A DNA stretch of 64,000 bases from Betaproteobacteria bacterium Ga0077527 (GCA_001464815.1 LNDW01000003.1:39943-103942), one strand, 5' to 3'; shown: positions 7,084 through 16,191, counted from the first letter of the stretch. The notes: a model not told the origin generated them from the sequence alone. Program-made: numbers and translations.

Positions 7084-7911
7084 TCAGAACAGCGACCACA
7101 CCGGCTCGCAACCGGCCGGCAATGCCGGCACGTTGCCGAGGTCGCGGTAACCCTCCCCCGGCCCATGAAAATCGGAACCTGCCGAGGCGAACAGGCCGAA
7201 GCGCCGCGCATGGCGCGCCCAGGTCACGAATTCATCCGGGGCATGTGAACCGGTCACCACCTCGACCGCGCGGCCACCTAGCGCGACAAACTCCCCGAGC
7301 AGGCGGTCGCACTGAACGGAACCAAGATCGTAGCGCCCTGGATGAGCGATCACCGCGATGCCGCCGGCGCCATGAATCCAGCCCAGTGCTTCGCCCAGTA
7401 TCGGCCATTGATGCGGCACAAAACCCGGTTTTCCCGGCGTGAGGAATTTGCGGAATACCGCATTGGTATCCGAAGCATGCCCGGCTTCGACCAGATAACG
7501 TGCAAAATGCGCCCGGCTCACCAGTTCAGGGTTCTTCGCATACCGGCGCGCGCCCTCCAGTGTGCCCTGGATGCCGATGGCATCGAGGCTCTGCGCGATG
7601 CGCTGCGCACGCTGCTCGCGGCCCGCACGCACCGCGGCCAGCCCTTCGACCAGGGCGGCCTGCAGCGGATCCAGCGCGAGACCGACGATGTGCAGCGTGA
7701 CCTCCTCCCACAGCACCGAGATCTCGACACCGTCGATCAGGCGCAGGCCCCAGCGGGCCGCGGCTTCCCGCGCCGCTGGCAACCCCTTCAACTCATCATG
7801 ATCGGTCAGCGCCAGCACATCGACGCCGCGCTGCACCGCGCGCTCGACCAGTTCCGCCGGCGCCAGCAGACCGTCGGAGCAGGTGGAATGGCTGTGCAGA
7901 TCAACAATCAT
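7084..7911 (-). CDS. rnm: PHP-domain phosphoesterase (RNase AM / YciV-like)
   Basis: 275-residue PHP-family metal phosphoesterase. The N-terminus has DLHSHSTCSDG (His6, His8) followed by ALTDHDEL, and further metal ligands appear in HPGRYDL and SAGSDFHGPG near the C-terminus. The YciV branch acts as a 3',5'-nucleoside bisphosphate phosphatase and 5'-3' exonuclease on short RNA (RNase AM). Its adjacency to yciO on the same strand matches E. coli yciV-yciO. The start at ATG 7911 is immediately followed upstream by an AT-rich motif copy, in a divergent gap shared with the membrane protein at 8071. Confidence 0.9.
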   Translation of the reverse strand: MIVDLHSHSTCSDGLLAPAELVERAVQRGVDVLALTDHDELKGLPAAREAAARWGLRLIDGVEISVLWEEVTLHIVGLALDPLQAALVEGLAAVRAGREQRAQRIAQSLDAIGIQGTLEGARRYAKNPELVSRAHFARYLVEAGHASDTNAVFRKFLTPGKPGFVPHQWPILGEALGWIHGAGGIAVIAHPGRYDLGSVQCDRLLGEFVALGGRAVEVVTGSHAPDEFVTWARHARRFGLFASAGSDFHGPGEGYRDLGNVPALPAGCEPVWSLF

Positions 7912-7921
7912 TATTATTTAT

Positions 7922-7941
7922 TTTAAATCAATTAGTTATAT
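7922..7941 (+). repeat. AT-rich intergenic motif, copy 3
   Basis: Core TAAATCAATTAGTTATA in the divergent gap between yciV (minus) and the membrane-protein gene at 8071. It is a divergent member with T for A in the AAAAC core. Confidence 0.5.
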
Positions 7942-8070
7942 CAATATACCCAAACGCATCATAACAAAACCGGCAGCATCTCCCTGAGAATCTGACCGTT
8001 GACCATAAAAACGGCCAATGCCCTGCAGCGCTCCGCTATACTGCCGCAGGTTTTTTTCTGACGGGCAAAC

Positions 8071-8640
8071 ATGAATCGCAATCAACGGATTGCACTGGCG
8101 GTGGCACTGCTCAATCTGGTGCTGATCGGCCTGTTTCCCCCGGTCGACCAGTTCTCGGTCGCCGCTTCCAGCCTGCCGGTATTTTCCGGGTTTTATTTCA
8201 TTCTTGACCTGCCGCCGCTGGGCACGATCAACGCCAATTTTCTTTTCATTGTGGCGATGGTGGTGCTGGTCAATCTGGCGATTGCCTGGTTGCTGCTCCG
8301 CGACAAGCCTCAAACAGCCAATGCCGGGGGCGGGAAGTACGGCGGCCTGTCGCTGCAGGGTGCCGCCCTGCTCTTCACCGGCGGCAATCTGCTGCTGATG
8401 CTCTTGTTTCCGCCGATGGAATCGGTTTTTGCCGTGACCAAGGCGGCGATACCGACCTTCGAGGGCTTCTATTTCGTGTTCGCGAAAAAACCTGCGCACG
8501 TTATTGTGGAAACCCTGCTCTACATCGAGATCACCTTCATCATGGTCAACGGCGCGCTGCTCTGGCTGATTTTCCGGGAGCGCAAGCCGCCATCCGCGGA
8601 CGAAATCCGCGCCGCGATGAGTGAATTCAAACCGCGCTGA
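8071..8640 (+). CDS. Membrane protein with internal duplication
   Basis: 189 residues and four predicted membrane segments (about 8-26, 62-84, 97-115, 147-167). The two halves are clearly related. NLVLIGLFPP, then PVFSGFYFIL and a helix ending WLLLRDK in the first half, matches NLLLMLLFPP, then PTFEGFYFVF and a helix ending WLIFRER in the second. Each half therefore has TM, LFPP, an extracytoplasmic GFYF loop, then TM with a basic end, consistent with tandem duplication of a two-helix hairpin. No family name comes to mind and no catalytic residues stand out. It is transcribed alone, divergently from yciV. Confidence 0.8.
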   Translation: MNRNQRIALAVALLNLVLIGLFPPVDQFSVAASSLPVFSGFYFILDLPPLGTINANFLFIVAMVVLVNLAIAWLLLRDKPQTANAGGGKYGGLSLQGAALLFTGGNLLLMLLFPPMESVFAVTKAAIPTFEGFYFVFAKKPAHVIVETLLYIEITFIMVNGALLWLIFRERKPPSADEIRAAMSEFKPR

Positions 8641-8656
8641 TCGGGCAACACCTGGT

Positions 8657-9256
8657 TCAGGCGGATTGGTGCAGCCGGCTTTGCGCCGGCACATGCTGGG
8701 CGAGGAATTCCATCTGGTCGGCAAGGATGCGACGGTTGGTCAGAATCAGATACTCGGCGCGGTTCGGCACATAGGGCAGGTATACCAGCTCCATGCCCGC
8801 GCCCTCCGGCGTGCGGTCGCTTTTTCTCTCGTTGCAGGCACGGCATGCGGTGACCACGTTCATCCAGGTATCGCGTCCGCCTTTCGAGAACGGCACGATG
8901 TGGTCACGCGTCAGCCGGGCGCCGGCAAAACCGGTGGCGCAGTACGCGCAGATATGCCGGTCACGGTGGAACAACTCGCGATTGTTCAGTGGCGGCACGC
9001 GGTTGAAGGAGCGCATCGCCATCGCCTTGCCCTTGATCGCGATGATGCTGGAGCCGCTGATGCTGGAACGTTCGCCGGTGATGCGATTGAGCCCGCCGGT
9101 TACGGTGAAGGCGCATTCGCCTAGGCTCCATGCCACCTGGTTTTTCGAGTAGTAGTAGCAGGCGTGCTGCCAACTTATCCAGCGGTGCGGCACACCGTGA
9201 GTATCTAGAGTCAGGATCAGCGGGAACCGGTTCACGGTCGCCGTCTCATGCCGCAT
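8657..9256 (-). CDS. HNH endonuclease family protein
   Basis: Single-domain HNH nuclease. The motif is RDRHICAYC, then LTRDHIVPFSKGGRDTWMN and CRACNERKSDRTP, giving the DH...N...H-type metal site plus two CxxC zinc knuckles. I start at ATG 9256 (199 residues, MRHETATVNRFPLIL). The frame is open to a GTG at 9325, and ATGs at 9289 and 9274 are alternatives; none has a strong ribosome site. Stand-alone HNH genes of this type are common in proteobacterial chromosomes, with no known substrate. It converges with the membrane-protein gene at 8640. There is no restriction, phage or toxin partner nearby. Confidence 0.85.
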   Translation of the reverse strand: MRHETATVNRFPLILTLDTHGVPHRWISWQHACYYYSKNQVAWSLGECAFTVTGGLNRITGERSSISGSSIIAIKGKAMAMRSFNRVPPLNNRELFHRDRHICAYCATGFAGARLTRDHIVPFSKGGRDTWMNVVTACRACNERKSDRTPEGAGMELVYLPYVPNRAEYLILTNRRILADQMEFLAQHVPAQSRLHQSA

Positions 9257-9643
9257 CGGAAAGTCGCCGTCCATGTTGCGCAGAATCATCCAGTGTTGGA
9301 CACGTTGATCTTGCGTCGTCTGCACCGTTGCGCGATTTCACGCGCCCGGGCAGCAGGCGAAGCGCCCAGAAAATCCACCCGCATCAGGTCATCATCAAAA
9401 TTCACAGGGAAATTTACCAGATTTCTGAATTAATGGAACAATTTACCCTTCGGCAGACCCGCCAGCCACTGGTTCCGGAGCCGCGGTCAGGCTATACTCC
9501 GCTGGCGTGATTCCCCTGCATTCAAACATCCCTTCCACAGCACTGCCCTGCACCGGCCAGCCCGATGCAAAGTGACCGGCACTTGCGACGTAGTCGCTGA
9601 AACTTTGCCGGCGCAGTCTCCACGGCCGCAATTCCCACTGCTC
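9257..9643. other. Intergenic region, HNH gene to rhlE
   Basis: 387 bases between divergent genes. The middle (about 9395-9452) is AT-rich with an imperfect dyad (AGGGAAATT and a near complement of it around 9440-9452). TATACT at 9493-9498 could be a -10 for rhlE, but no good -35 precedes it. The open frames crossing it lack ribosome sites and coding-like composition. The rhlE leader would be about 140 bases. Nothing else stands out. Confidence 0.4.
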
Positions 9644-11026
9644 ATGTCGTTTGCCGATCTGAACCTGATTCCCGAGTTGCAGCGCGCCGTCGCCGACGAG
9701 GGCTATACCGAACCGACGCCGATCCAGGCCAAAGCCATACCCGCGGTGCTCGAGCGCCGCGACATCATGGGCTGCGCCCAGACCGGCACCGGCAAGACCG
9801 CCGGCTTCACGCTGCCTATGCTGCAACTGCTCGCGCCCTATGCAAATTCCAGCCCGTCGCCGGCGCGCCATCCGGTGCGCGCCCTGGTGCTGACCCCGAC
9901 GCGTGAACTCGCCGCGCAGGTCAGCGACAGCGTCAAGGCCTATGGAAAATTCATGAAGCTGCGCGCCACCGTGGTCTACGGCGGCGTCGACATGCAGCCG
10001 CAGACCAAGGCACTGCGCGAAGGCGTCGAAATCCTCGTCGCGACACCGGGCCGCCTGCTCGACCATGTACAGCAGAAAAGTGTCGCCCTGGGCCAGGTCG
10101 AAATCCTGATCCTCGACGAAGCCGACCGCATGCTTGACATGGGCTTCCTGCCCGACATAAGGCGCATCCTCTCCCTGCTGCCGGCTCAGCGCCAGAGCCT
10201 GCTGTTCTCGGCGACCTTCTCCGACGAGATCAAGAAGCTCGCCAACCAGATGCTGCGCAATCCGACGCTGATCGAGGTTGCGCGCCGCAATGCTCCGGCT
10301 GATCTGGTCAAGCACCAGGTTTACGACGTGCCGGCATTGCGCAAACGCGCGCTGCTGGCGCGGCTGATCCGCTCGCGCGACATGAAGCAGGTTCTGGTAT
10401 TCCTGCGCATGAAGCGCGACTGCAACAAGCTGGCGCGTGAACTGGTCCGTGACGGTATCAATGCCACGGCCATCCACAGCGACCGCACCCAGGCCGAACG
10501 CGAGCAGGCGCTGGCTGATTTCAAGGAAGGCCGCTGCACCGTGCTGGTTGCCACCGACATCGCGGCTCGCGGCATCGACATCGAAGAGCTGCCGTTCGTG
10601 ATCAATTACGAGCTGCCGTACACCCCTGAAGACTATGTTCATCGCATCGGCCGCACCGGCCGTGCCGGCATGCCCGGCGAGGCAATCTCACTGGTCTGCC
10701 CGGATGAACACCGCCTGCTGGCCGACATCGAGAAGTTGCTCAAGCGGGCGATTCCGCGCGAGACCGCCGAAGACACTGAAGACCGGCCGCGCCGCAGCCG
10801 CCCCGCAGAGGAACGTGAACCCCTTGACGAGGCGCCAAAACGACACGGCAGCACGCCGCCGCCCGCACCGCGGCCGATGATTGCCGCTGACGGCTTTGAT
10901 TTCAGCAAGCCTTACGAGCCGTCAACGGCCGCAACCGAACGCGCCGCGCCGCCGCCCTCCCGGCTGCGCAGCACCCGACCGACTGCCGCCCTGCTCGGCG
11001 GCCTGTCCGGCAAAGACAAAAAATAA
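9644..11026 (+). CDS. rhlE: DEAD-box RNA helicase RhlE-type
   Basis: ATP-dependent RNA helicase of the RhlE group. It starts at ATG 9644 ([16 protein letters not shown]), the normal family start, giving 460 residues; the frame opens 24 codons earlier. Motifs in order are Q motif (GYTEPTPIQ), I (AQTGTGKT), Ia ([10 protein letters not shown]), II (DEAD), III (SAT), IV-V ([11 protein letters not shown]) and VI ([10 protein letters not shown]). A low-complexity basic, proline-rich C-tail from about residue 370 is typical of RhlE and probably binds RNA. Likely roles are ribosome assembly and mRNA turnover, often under cold stress. A hairpin follows the stop. Confidence 0.95.
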   Translation: MSFADLNLIPELQRAVADEGYTEPTPIQAKAIPAVLERRDIMGCAQTGTGKTAGFTLPMLQLLAPYANSSPSPARHPVRALVLTPTRELAAQVSDSVKAYGKFMKLRATVVYGGVDMQPQTKALREGVEILVATPGRLLDHVQQKSVALGQVEILILDEADRMLDMGFLPDIRRILSLLPAQRQSLLFSATFSDEIKKLANQMLRNPTLIEVARRNAPADLVKHQVYDVPALRKRALLARLIRSRDMKQVLVFLRMKRDCNKLARELVRDGINATAIHSDRTQAEREQALADFKEGRCTVLVATDIAARGIDIEELPFVINYELPYTPEDYVHRIGRTGRAGMPGEAISLVCPDEHRLLADIEKLLKRAIPRETAEDTEDRPRRSRPAEEREPLDEAPKRHGSTPPPAPRPMIAADGFDFSKPYEPSTAATERAAPPPSRLRSTRPTAALLGGLSGKDKK

Positions 11027-11040
11027 TCACCAACAGCCGC

Positions 11041-11073
11041 CCCGGCATCACCATCGTGTGCCGGGACTGTTTT
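11041..11073 (+). terminator. Probable rhlE terminator
   Basis: CCCGGCA (11041-11047) pairs with TGCCGGG (11059-11065) over an 11-base loop, followed by ACTGTTTT. It lies 15 bases after the rhlE stop and before the rhodanese gene. The T run is short. Confidence 0.5.
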
Positions 11074-11093
11074 AGCTGAATAACGGAGTCGAG

Positions 11094-12677
11094 ATGAGCA
11101 CAGCCCCCACCATGGCCCCCGCCGCACTGCAGTCGGCCCTGCATGACGGCCGCGAAATCGCGCTGCTGGACGTTCGCGAAGACGGCGAATTCGGCGAAGA
11201 TCATCTGCTGTTCGCCACCCCGCTGCCGTACAGCCGCCTCGAGCTCGGTATCGCCGCGCTGGTGCCGCGCAAGACCGCGCGCATCGTGCTTTGCGACGAT
11301 GGCAGTTCCGGCATTGCACAACGCGCCGCAGCCCGTCTTGCAGCGGCCGGTTACAGCGACCTCGCGGTACTCGATGGCGGCATCAATGGCTGGAAGGCCG
11401 CGGGGTATCCGCTGTTCAAGGGCGTCAACGTCCCGAGCAAGCTGTTCGGCGAAATGGTGGAACACGTCTACAACACGCCGCGCATCACCGCCCGGGATCT
11501 GGTGCGGATGCGTGAAACGAATGAAGACTTCGTGCTGTTCGACGGCCGCCCGCTGCACGAGCACCACAAGATGACCATACCCGGCAGCACCTGCTGCCCG
11601 AACGCCGAGTTGCCGTACCGCGTGGCCAGCATGGTGAAAAATCCGAACACCAAGATCGTCGTCAACTGCGCCGGCCGCACGCGTTCCATCCTTGGCGCGC
11701 AGACGCTGATCAACTTCGGCGTTCCGAATCCGGTATATGCACTGGAAAACGGCACCCAGGGCTGGTTCCTGTCCGACCTCCAGCTCGAGCATGGCTCGAA
11801 GCTGCGTTATCCAGAAAACCTGGATGCCGCGGCATTGCCCGCGCAACAGCAGGCTGCGCGCGAACTGATGCAGCGTTTCAAGCTGCGCAGCGTCAGTGCG
11901 GCAGAAGTTGCCGCCTGGTTCCAGGACAGGGAGCGCACGACCTACCTCTGCGATGTGCGCACACCCGAAGAATTCGCCAAGGGCTCGATACCCGGCGCCC
12001 AGCACACCCCCGGCGGCCAGCTGATCCAGGCGACCGACCAGTGGGTCGGCGTACGCAACGCACGTATCGTGCTGGTTGATGGCGGCGAAGCCGTACGCGC
12101 GCCGGTGGTGGCGAGCTGGCTTGCACAGCTTGGTTGTGAAGCCTATGTGCTCGAAGGCGGCGTCAAGGCTCCGGTGAATGTGGACATTGCCCCGGCTCCG
12201 GCCCTGCCACAACTGCCGGTCATTGAAGCCGGCGCACTCAAATCGCTGATCGACACTCAAGCCTGCAGCGTCTTCGATGTCGGCGCGAGCATGAATTTCC
12301 GCAAGGCGCATATTCCGGGCAGCCGCTGGAGCATCCGCAGCCGTATTGCCGCCGATGCAAAAAATGCCAGGCAGCCGCTGGTGCTGGTCGGTGATACCGA
12401 TGTCGCACGCCTTGCCGCCACCGAACTGCTCGATGCCGGCATCAGCGATGTCCGCCTGCTCCAGGGCGGACTCGCGGTCTGGACCGCGGCCGGTCATGCC
12501 ACTGCGGCGACTCCGGACAGCCCGGCCGACCGCGACTGCATTGATTACCTGTTCTTCGTCCACGACCGCCACGCCGGCAACCGCGAGGCGATGAAACAGT
12601 ACCTCGCCTGGGAAACCGGCCTGATGGCCCAGCTCGGCGAGCAGGACAAATCGGTATTCAAACTGCCCGCGCACTGA
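11094..12677 (+). CDS. Four-domain rhodanese-homology protein
   Basis: 527 residues with four rhodanese-like domains, roughly at 8-108, 122-245, 262-365 and 372-465, and a C-terminal tail. Active-site cysteines are seen only in domain 1 (C67, LCDDGSSG) and domain 2 (C192, NCAGRTRS, the canonical C-x-G-R-x-R-S loop). In domains 3 and 4 the loop position is VDGGEAVRAP and VGDTDVARLA, without Cys. Two are therefore likely catalytic sulfurtransferases and two structural. ATG 11094 follows ACGGAGTCGAG. The gene probably handles persulfide or thiosulfate sulfur, but its acceptor is unknown. Confidence 0.9.
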   Translation: MSTAPTMAPAALQSALHDGREIALLDVREDGEFGEDHLLFATPLPYSRLELGIAALVPRKTARIVLCDDGSSGIAQRAAARLAAAGYSDLAVLDGGINGWKAAGYPLFKGVNVPSKLFGEMVEHVYNTPRITARDLVRMRETNEDFVLFDGRPLHEHHKMTIPGSTCCPNAELPYRVASMVKNPNTKIVVNCAGRTRSILGAQTLINFGVPNPVYALENGTQGWFLSDLQLEHGSKLRYPENLDAAALPAQQQAARELMQRFKLRSVSAAEVAAWFQDRERTTYLCDVRTPEEFAKGSIPGAQHTPGGQLIQATDQWVGVRNARIVLVDGGEAVRAPVVASWLAQLGCEAYVLEGGVKAPVNVDIAPAPALPQLPVIEAGALKSLIDTQACSVFDVGASMNFRKAHIPGSRWSIRSRIAADAKNARQPLVLVGDTDVARLAATELLDAGISDVRLLQGGLAVWTAAGHATAATPDSPADRDCIDYLFFVHDRHAGNREAMKQYLAWETGLMAQLGEQDKSVFKLPAH

Positions 12678-12692
12678 AGGCTGGAGCAGCGC

Positions 12693-13145
12693 ATGGCGAT
12701 CTGGGTGGATGCCGATGCCTGCCCCGCCGTCATCAAGGACATCCTCTATCGCGCTGCCGTACGCACCTCGACCCGGCTGACGCTGGTCGCCAACCGTGCC
12801 TTGCAGGTACCGCGTTCACCGTGGATTGCGATGGTTCAGGTATCTCAGGGATTTGATGTGGCCGACCGGCACATCATCGATGCAGCCGTCGCTGGCGATC
12901 TGGTGATCACTGCCGACATTCCGCTGGCCTCCGCAGTCATCGACAAAGGTGCAAGCGCGCTGAATCCGCGCGGCGAGCGTTACACCGGCGACAACATCAG
13001 AGGTCTGCTCGACATGCGCAATTTCATGGACACCCTGCGCAGCAGCGGTGTTGATACCGGCGGGCCACCGGCACTCAGCCTTGCCGATCGCAAAGCTTTT
13101 GCCGCGGCGCTTGATCGTTGGCTGGCACAACAAGAAAAATCATAA
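12693..13145 (+). CDS. yaiI: YaiI/YqxD family protein (UPF0178, DUF188)
   Basis: 150 residues of the DUF188 family, opening [18 protein letters not shown] with the conserved DADACP motif. Further family signatures are [25 protein letters not shown] and [12 protein letters not shown]. The acidic residues suggest a PIN-like nuclease fold, but no activity is established. ATG 12693 lies 15 bases after the rhodanese stop, so the two are probably co-transcribed. The gene ends in the convergent gap with the first Bug gene, where an AT-rich motif copy begins 5 bases later. Confidence 0.93.
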   Translation: MAIWVDADACPAVIKDILYRAAVRTSTRLTLVANRALQVPRSPWIAMVQVSQGFDVADRHIIDAAVAGDLVITADIPLASAVIDKGASALNPRGERYTGDNIRGLLDMRNFMDTLRSSGVDTGGPPALSLADRKAFAAALDRWLAQQEKS

Positions 13146-13150
13146 AATAG

Positions 13151-13172
13151 TTAATTAAAACAACAGGTTAAG
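13151..13172 (+). repeat. AT-rich intergenic motif, copy 4
   Basis: Core AATTAAAACAACAGGTTA, 5 bases after the yaiI stop and 24 before the convergent Bug stop. Confidence 0.6.
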
Positions 13173-13195
13173 AATATTTTTCGGGCAATGGCAGC

Positions 13196-14188
13196 TCACG
13201 GCTTGCGCAAACCAAGTGTGGCCACCAGTCCATCGACATCGGCCGCGTATTCATTGACGGTGGCCACGGTCTTCACCGCATCAAGAAAATTCCACGCCCA
13301 GAGATTGGCATCGAGGTCCTTTTTCCATTCATCTTCAGTGGAGAGCTGGGCGTAGCGGCTCTCCCAGAAACGCACCACCGCAGGCGCCGTCCCCCTGGGT
13401 GCCATCACCGCCCGGAAATTGGTCATCGTCGCCTTCACCCCCATCTCGTGCCAGGTCGGTGCACTGGCGAGCGCGCCACCCAGCCGCTGCGGAGCGGACA
13501 CCGCAATCGTGCGCAACTGGCCGCCACGCACAAAAGACACCGTTGCCGACGCTGCGGTCGACACCACATCGACATGGCCACCCAGCAGCGCTGTCACCGA
13601 TTCGGCGCTGCCCTTGAAGGCCACAAAGCGCACCTTGCGCGGATCAATGCCGGCACGGGCCAGCGCCAGCGCAGCCGACAGATGGTTGGCACCGCCGATC
13701 GAAGTCGACACACCGATGGCCAGCGCCGCAGGGTCCTTCTGCAGCCGCGCGATCAGGTCGCGGCCACTCGCCAGCGCTGATTCGCTGCGCACCGACAACG
13801 CGAAATATTCATCGAACAGCGTTGCGATCCAGGTGAAGTCGCCATGACCGTACGGACTCGCGCCCAGAGCCCGGCTGATCAACACATTGAGGTTGCCGAT
13901 CATCTGGTAGTGACCATTGCCGGCCTGCTGGTTCAGATAACTCCAGGCAATGACGTTGCCTCCGCCGGGCTTGTTGACCACTGTGAGCGGCCCCTCGTAG
14001 ATGCGCCGCTCCTGCCACAGCTTCTGGATCAGTCTTGCCGTCTTGTCGGGTGCCGCACCCGCAGCGGTGCCGACGATGATCTCGACATTACGCTCGGGTT
14101 TCCAGGCTGGCTGGGCCTGTACATGCTGCGGCAGCAAAAGAGAAAACGCGGCTGAAAAAACGGTTGCAGTCAGACATGAACGTGACAT
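13196..14188 (-). CDS. Bug/TctC-family periplasmic binding protein
   Basis: Tripartite-tricarboxylate-type (Bug) extracytoplasmic receptor, 330 residues from ATG 14188. This start is chosen because GGAGGGG lies about 6 bases upstream and it gives a clean signal peptide (MSRSCLTATVFSAAFSLLLP, cut after VQAQ). The open frame begins 25 codons earlier. Family features are the mature N-terminus NVEIIVGTAAGAAPDKTARL, an AIGVSTSIGGANH ligand loop and GHVDVVSTAAS. It binds an unknown small carboxylate or aromatic acid. No TctA or TctB membrane genes are nearby, as usual for orphan Bug genes. It is convergent with yaiI. Confidence 0.9.
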   Translation of the reverse strand: MSRSCLTATVFSAAFSLLLPQHVQAQPAWKPERNVEIIVGTAAGAAPDKTARLIQKLWQERRIYEGPLTVVNKPGGGNVIAWSYLNQQAGNGHYQMIGNLNVLISRALGASPYGHGDFTWIATLFDEYFALSVRSESALASGRDLIARLQKDPAALAIGVSTSIGGANHLSAALALARAGIDPRKVRFVAFKGSAESVTALLGGHVDVVSTAASATVSFVRGGQLRTIAVSAPQRLGGALASAPTWHEMGVKATMTNFRAVMAPRGTAPAVVRFWESRYAQLSTEDEWKKDLDANLWAWNFLDAVKTVATVNEYAADVDGLVATLGLRKP

Positions 14189-14319
14189 CGCTGCCCCTCC
14201 GGTTGCGGCGCTGTGGTGCGCCATCTTGCGGAAACTATAGCAGTGCCGCCGCACCGCGGACATACATCGTCCGGCAGGTCGCCCGGTGTTAGCATGACGG
14301 CTTTTTTCGCCGCCCCATC

Positions 14320-14769
14320 ATGCCCAGCAAATCCCGCATCGACGAAACCACCGCACGCCGCGCCTTCGAGGACGCTCTGGCCAGCCACGAACAGGACTTC
14401 GGCAAGTTTTTCCTCGCCCGCTTTTACGGGCTCGACATCGCTTACACCGATGATGAATGTCGCATTGAATTCGACCTCCATGAATTCATGCTCAACCCCC
14501 AGGGCGGCATTCATGGCGGCGTCACCGCCTTTGTGCTTGATGTATCGATGGGCCATCTGCTGCACCGGACCAGCGGCCCGGGTGCCACGCTCGAAATGAA
14601 GGTGCAGTACCTCAACACCGCACGCGCGGGCCGCATGGTCTGCACTGCGCGCTTCATCCGTCACGGTCGCAGCATTTCCTTCCTGCGTGCCGAACTGGTC
14701 GACCAGAATGGCGAAATGGTGGCCTGGGCCACCTCGACCTGGAAATCGCTGCGACCAAAAACCGCCTGA
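14320..14769 (+). CDS. PaaI-like hotdog thioesterase
   Basis: 149 residues of the hotdog fold with the PaaI/DUF4442 signature NPQGGIHGGVTAFVLDVSMG near residue 60, and a long strand region TLEMKVQYLNTARAG. This group hydrolyses acyl- or aryl-CoA thioesters. The Asp/His active-site equivalent is D77-like in VLDVS, but the specific substrate is unclear. It lies 4 bases before the PIN-domain gene and both are upstream of a TauD-type dioxygenase on the same strand, perhaps one accessory operon. The start at ATG 14320 has no strong ribosome site visible. Confidence 0.85.
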   Translation: MPSKSRIDETTARRAFEDALASHEQDFGKFFLARFYGLDIAYTDDECRIEFDLHEFMLNPQGGIHGGVTAFVLDVSMGHLLHRTSGPGATLEMKVQYLNTARAGRMVCTARFIRHGRSISFLRAELVDQNGEMVAWATSTWKSLRPKTA

Positions 14770-14773
14770 TCCG

Positions 14774-15214
14774 ATGCCACGTCCGCTCGTCCTCGACAGC
14801 AACGTCTGGCTGGACTGGCTGGTATTCGAGGACGCCGCGCTCTCGGTATTGCGTGCCGATGTTGCAGCAGGCCGCGCCGAAGTGATCATTGACGCCGCCT
14901 GCCTTGAAGAACTGACACGCGTACTCGCCTATCCGCTGCAACGCTGGACACTGGATGCCGACGGCATCGAACGCGCGCTCGGGCAATGCCGGCAACTGGC
15001 GCGGCTGGTGGTCACGCCACCCGGGCTGCAATTGCCGCGCTGCGCCGATGCCGATGACCAGAAATTCCTCGAACTTGCCGCAGGCCATTCCGCGTTTGCC
15101 CTGCTCAGCCGCGACCGCGAACTGCTGCGCATGTCACGGCCCCGTCATGCACTGCCGTTCCATATCGTGACTCCAGCCGCATATGCGGCGCTGCCGCGCG
15201 TAGAATCGCGGTAA
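14774..15214 (+). CDS. PIN-domain protein (solitary)
   Basis: 146 residues from ATG 14774, beginning PRPLVLDSNVWLDWLVF. PIN-like acidic residues are visible: D in LDSNV, E in CLEEL, and D in CADADDQKFLELA. The last resembles the COG1569 putative toxin family. No antitoxin-like small gene sits upstream; the neighbour is a hotdog enzyme. A toxin role is therefore doubtful, and it may instead be a housekeeping nuclease or a relic. The frame continues upstream into the hotdog gene, but the PIN core begins here. It ends 34 bases before the dioxygenase. Confidence 0.82.
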   Translation: MPRPLVLDSNVWLDWLVFEDAALSVLRADVAAGRAEVIIDAACLEELTRVLAYPLQRWTLDADGIERALGQCRQLARLVVTPPGLQLPRCADADDQKFLELAAGHSAFALLSRDRELLRMSRPRHALPFHIVTPAAYAALPRVESR

Positions 15215-15247
15215 GTGGTCGCGCCACCGGCGCCGGAGGAGATCATC

Positions 15248-16129
15248 ATGGAAGTCATCAAACTGGGACCCGGATTTGCCGCGGAAATCCGCGGGGTTGG
15301 CATGGCCGAAGTGGCTGCCGACGAAGCGGTCTATACCGCGGTACGCGCCGTTTTTGAAGAACATTCGGTGCTGGTGTTCCGCAGGCAGCCGATCACCGAC
15401 GAACTCCAGCTTGCCTACTCCAAACGCTTTGGCCCTCTCGAAACGGCCAAGGCTGCCTCCCGTGGCGAAGGCACGCAGTTCAGCATACTCACCAACGTCG
15501 AGCCTGACGGTTCGCTGGTCAAGCCCGGCCACAAGGAAGAATTGCGCGCCCGTGCCAACCAGCTCTGGCATACCGACAGCTGCTTCAAGATTCCGCCGGC
15601 ACTGGCTTCGGTGCTGTCGGCGAGAACCATCCCCACCCATGGCGGTGAAACCGAATTTGTGTCGATGCGCAACACCTGGCAGCGCCTGTCCCCGGAGCTG
15701 CGGGCGCGGCTCGACGGCGCCTGCGCCTGGCATGACTACGCACATTCCCGCGGCAAGATTGCCCCGCATCTGGCTTCGGAACGCGAGCGCTCGGTGATGC
15801 CCCCCGTTTCGTGGCGCATGCGCTGGCGCAATCCGGTGAACGGCCGTGATGCGCTGTACATCGCCTCTCACACCTATGCCATCGACGGCCTGTCGCGTGA
15901 AGACTCGCTGCGACTGATAGACGAACTCACGGCGCTGGCCACACAGCCGGAGCAGATTTACCAGCATCGCTGGCAGGCCGGCGACGTGGTGATGTGGGAC
16001 AACCGTGCCACGATGCATCGCGGCCGGCCCTGGCCCGAAGACCAGCCGCGCTACATGATCCGCACCACGATTACCGCCACCGATGCCGACGGCCTTGCTG
16101 GAATGTGGCCGCAACGCAGCGCTGCCTGA
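15248..16129 (+). CDS. TauD/TfdA-family alpha-ketoglutarate dioxygenase
   Basis: Non-heme Fe(II), 2-oxoglutarate-dependent dioxygenase, 293 residues from ATG 15248. GGAGGAG lies about 7 bases upstream, and the frame opens 11 codons earlier. The facial triad is visible as WHTDSCF (HxD) and a distal MHRGRPW His, with an Arg for 2-oxoglutarate in PRYMIRTT. Substrates in this family include taurine, sulfonates and 2,4-D; which one applies cannot be told. It is flanked by Bug receptors on both sides, suggesting uptake and oxidation of an organic acid, though they are not on the same strand. Confidence 0.9.
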   Translation: MEVIKLGPGFAAEIRGVGMAEVAADEAVYTAVRAVFEEHSVLVFRRQPITDELQLAYSKRFGPLETAKAASRGEGTQFSILTNVEPDGSLVKPGHKEELRARANQLWHTDSCFKIPPALASVLSARTIPTHGGETEFVSMRNTWQRLSPELRARLDGACAWHDYAHSRGKIAPHLASERERSVMPPVSWRMRWRNPVNGRDALYIASHTYAIDGLSREDSLRLIDELTALATQPEQIYQHRWQAGDVVMWDNRATMHRGRPWPEDQPRYMIRTTITATDADGLAGMWPQRSAA

Positions 16130-16146
16130 ACACGGCCTGCAACATG

Positions 16147-16173
16147 AATAAGCCGCGCAGTGCGCGGCTTATT
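16147..16173. terminator. Bidirectional hairpin terminator
   Basis: A 12-bp perfect stem, AATAAGCCGCGC (16147-16158) against GCGCGGCTTATT (16162-16173), loop AGT. It lies 18 bases after the dioxygenase stop and 19 before the convergent Bug stop. A short T-rich tail follows on +. Confidence 0.85.
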
Positions 16174-16191
16174 TCTTGGGCCTTGACGTGT

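Noticed and set aside
14774..15214. Toxin-antitoxin module at the PIN gene
   Set aside because: No antitoxin-like frame of suitable size lies upstream or downstream on the same strand.
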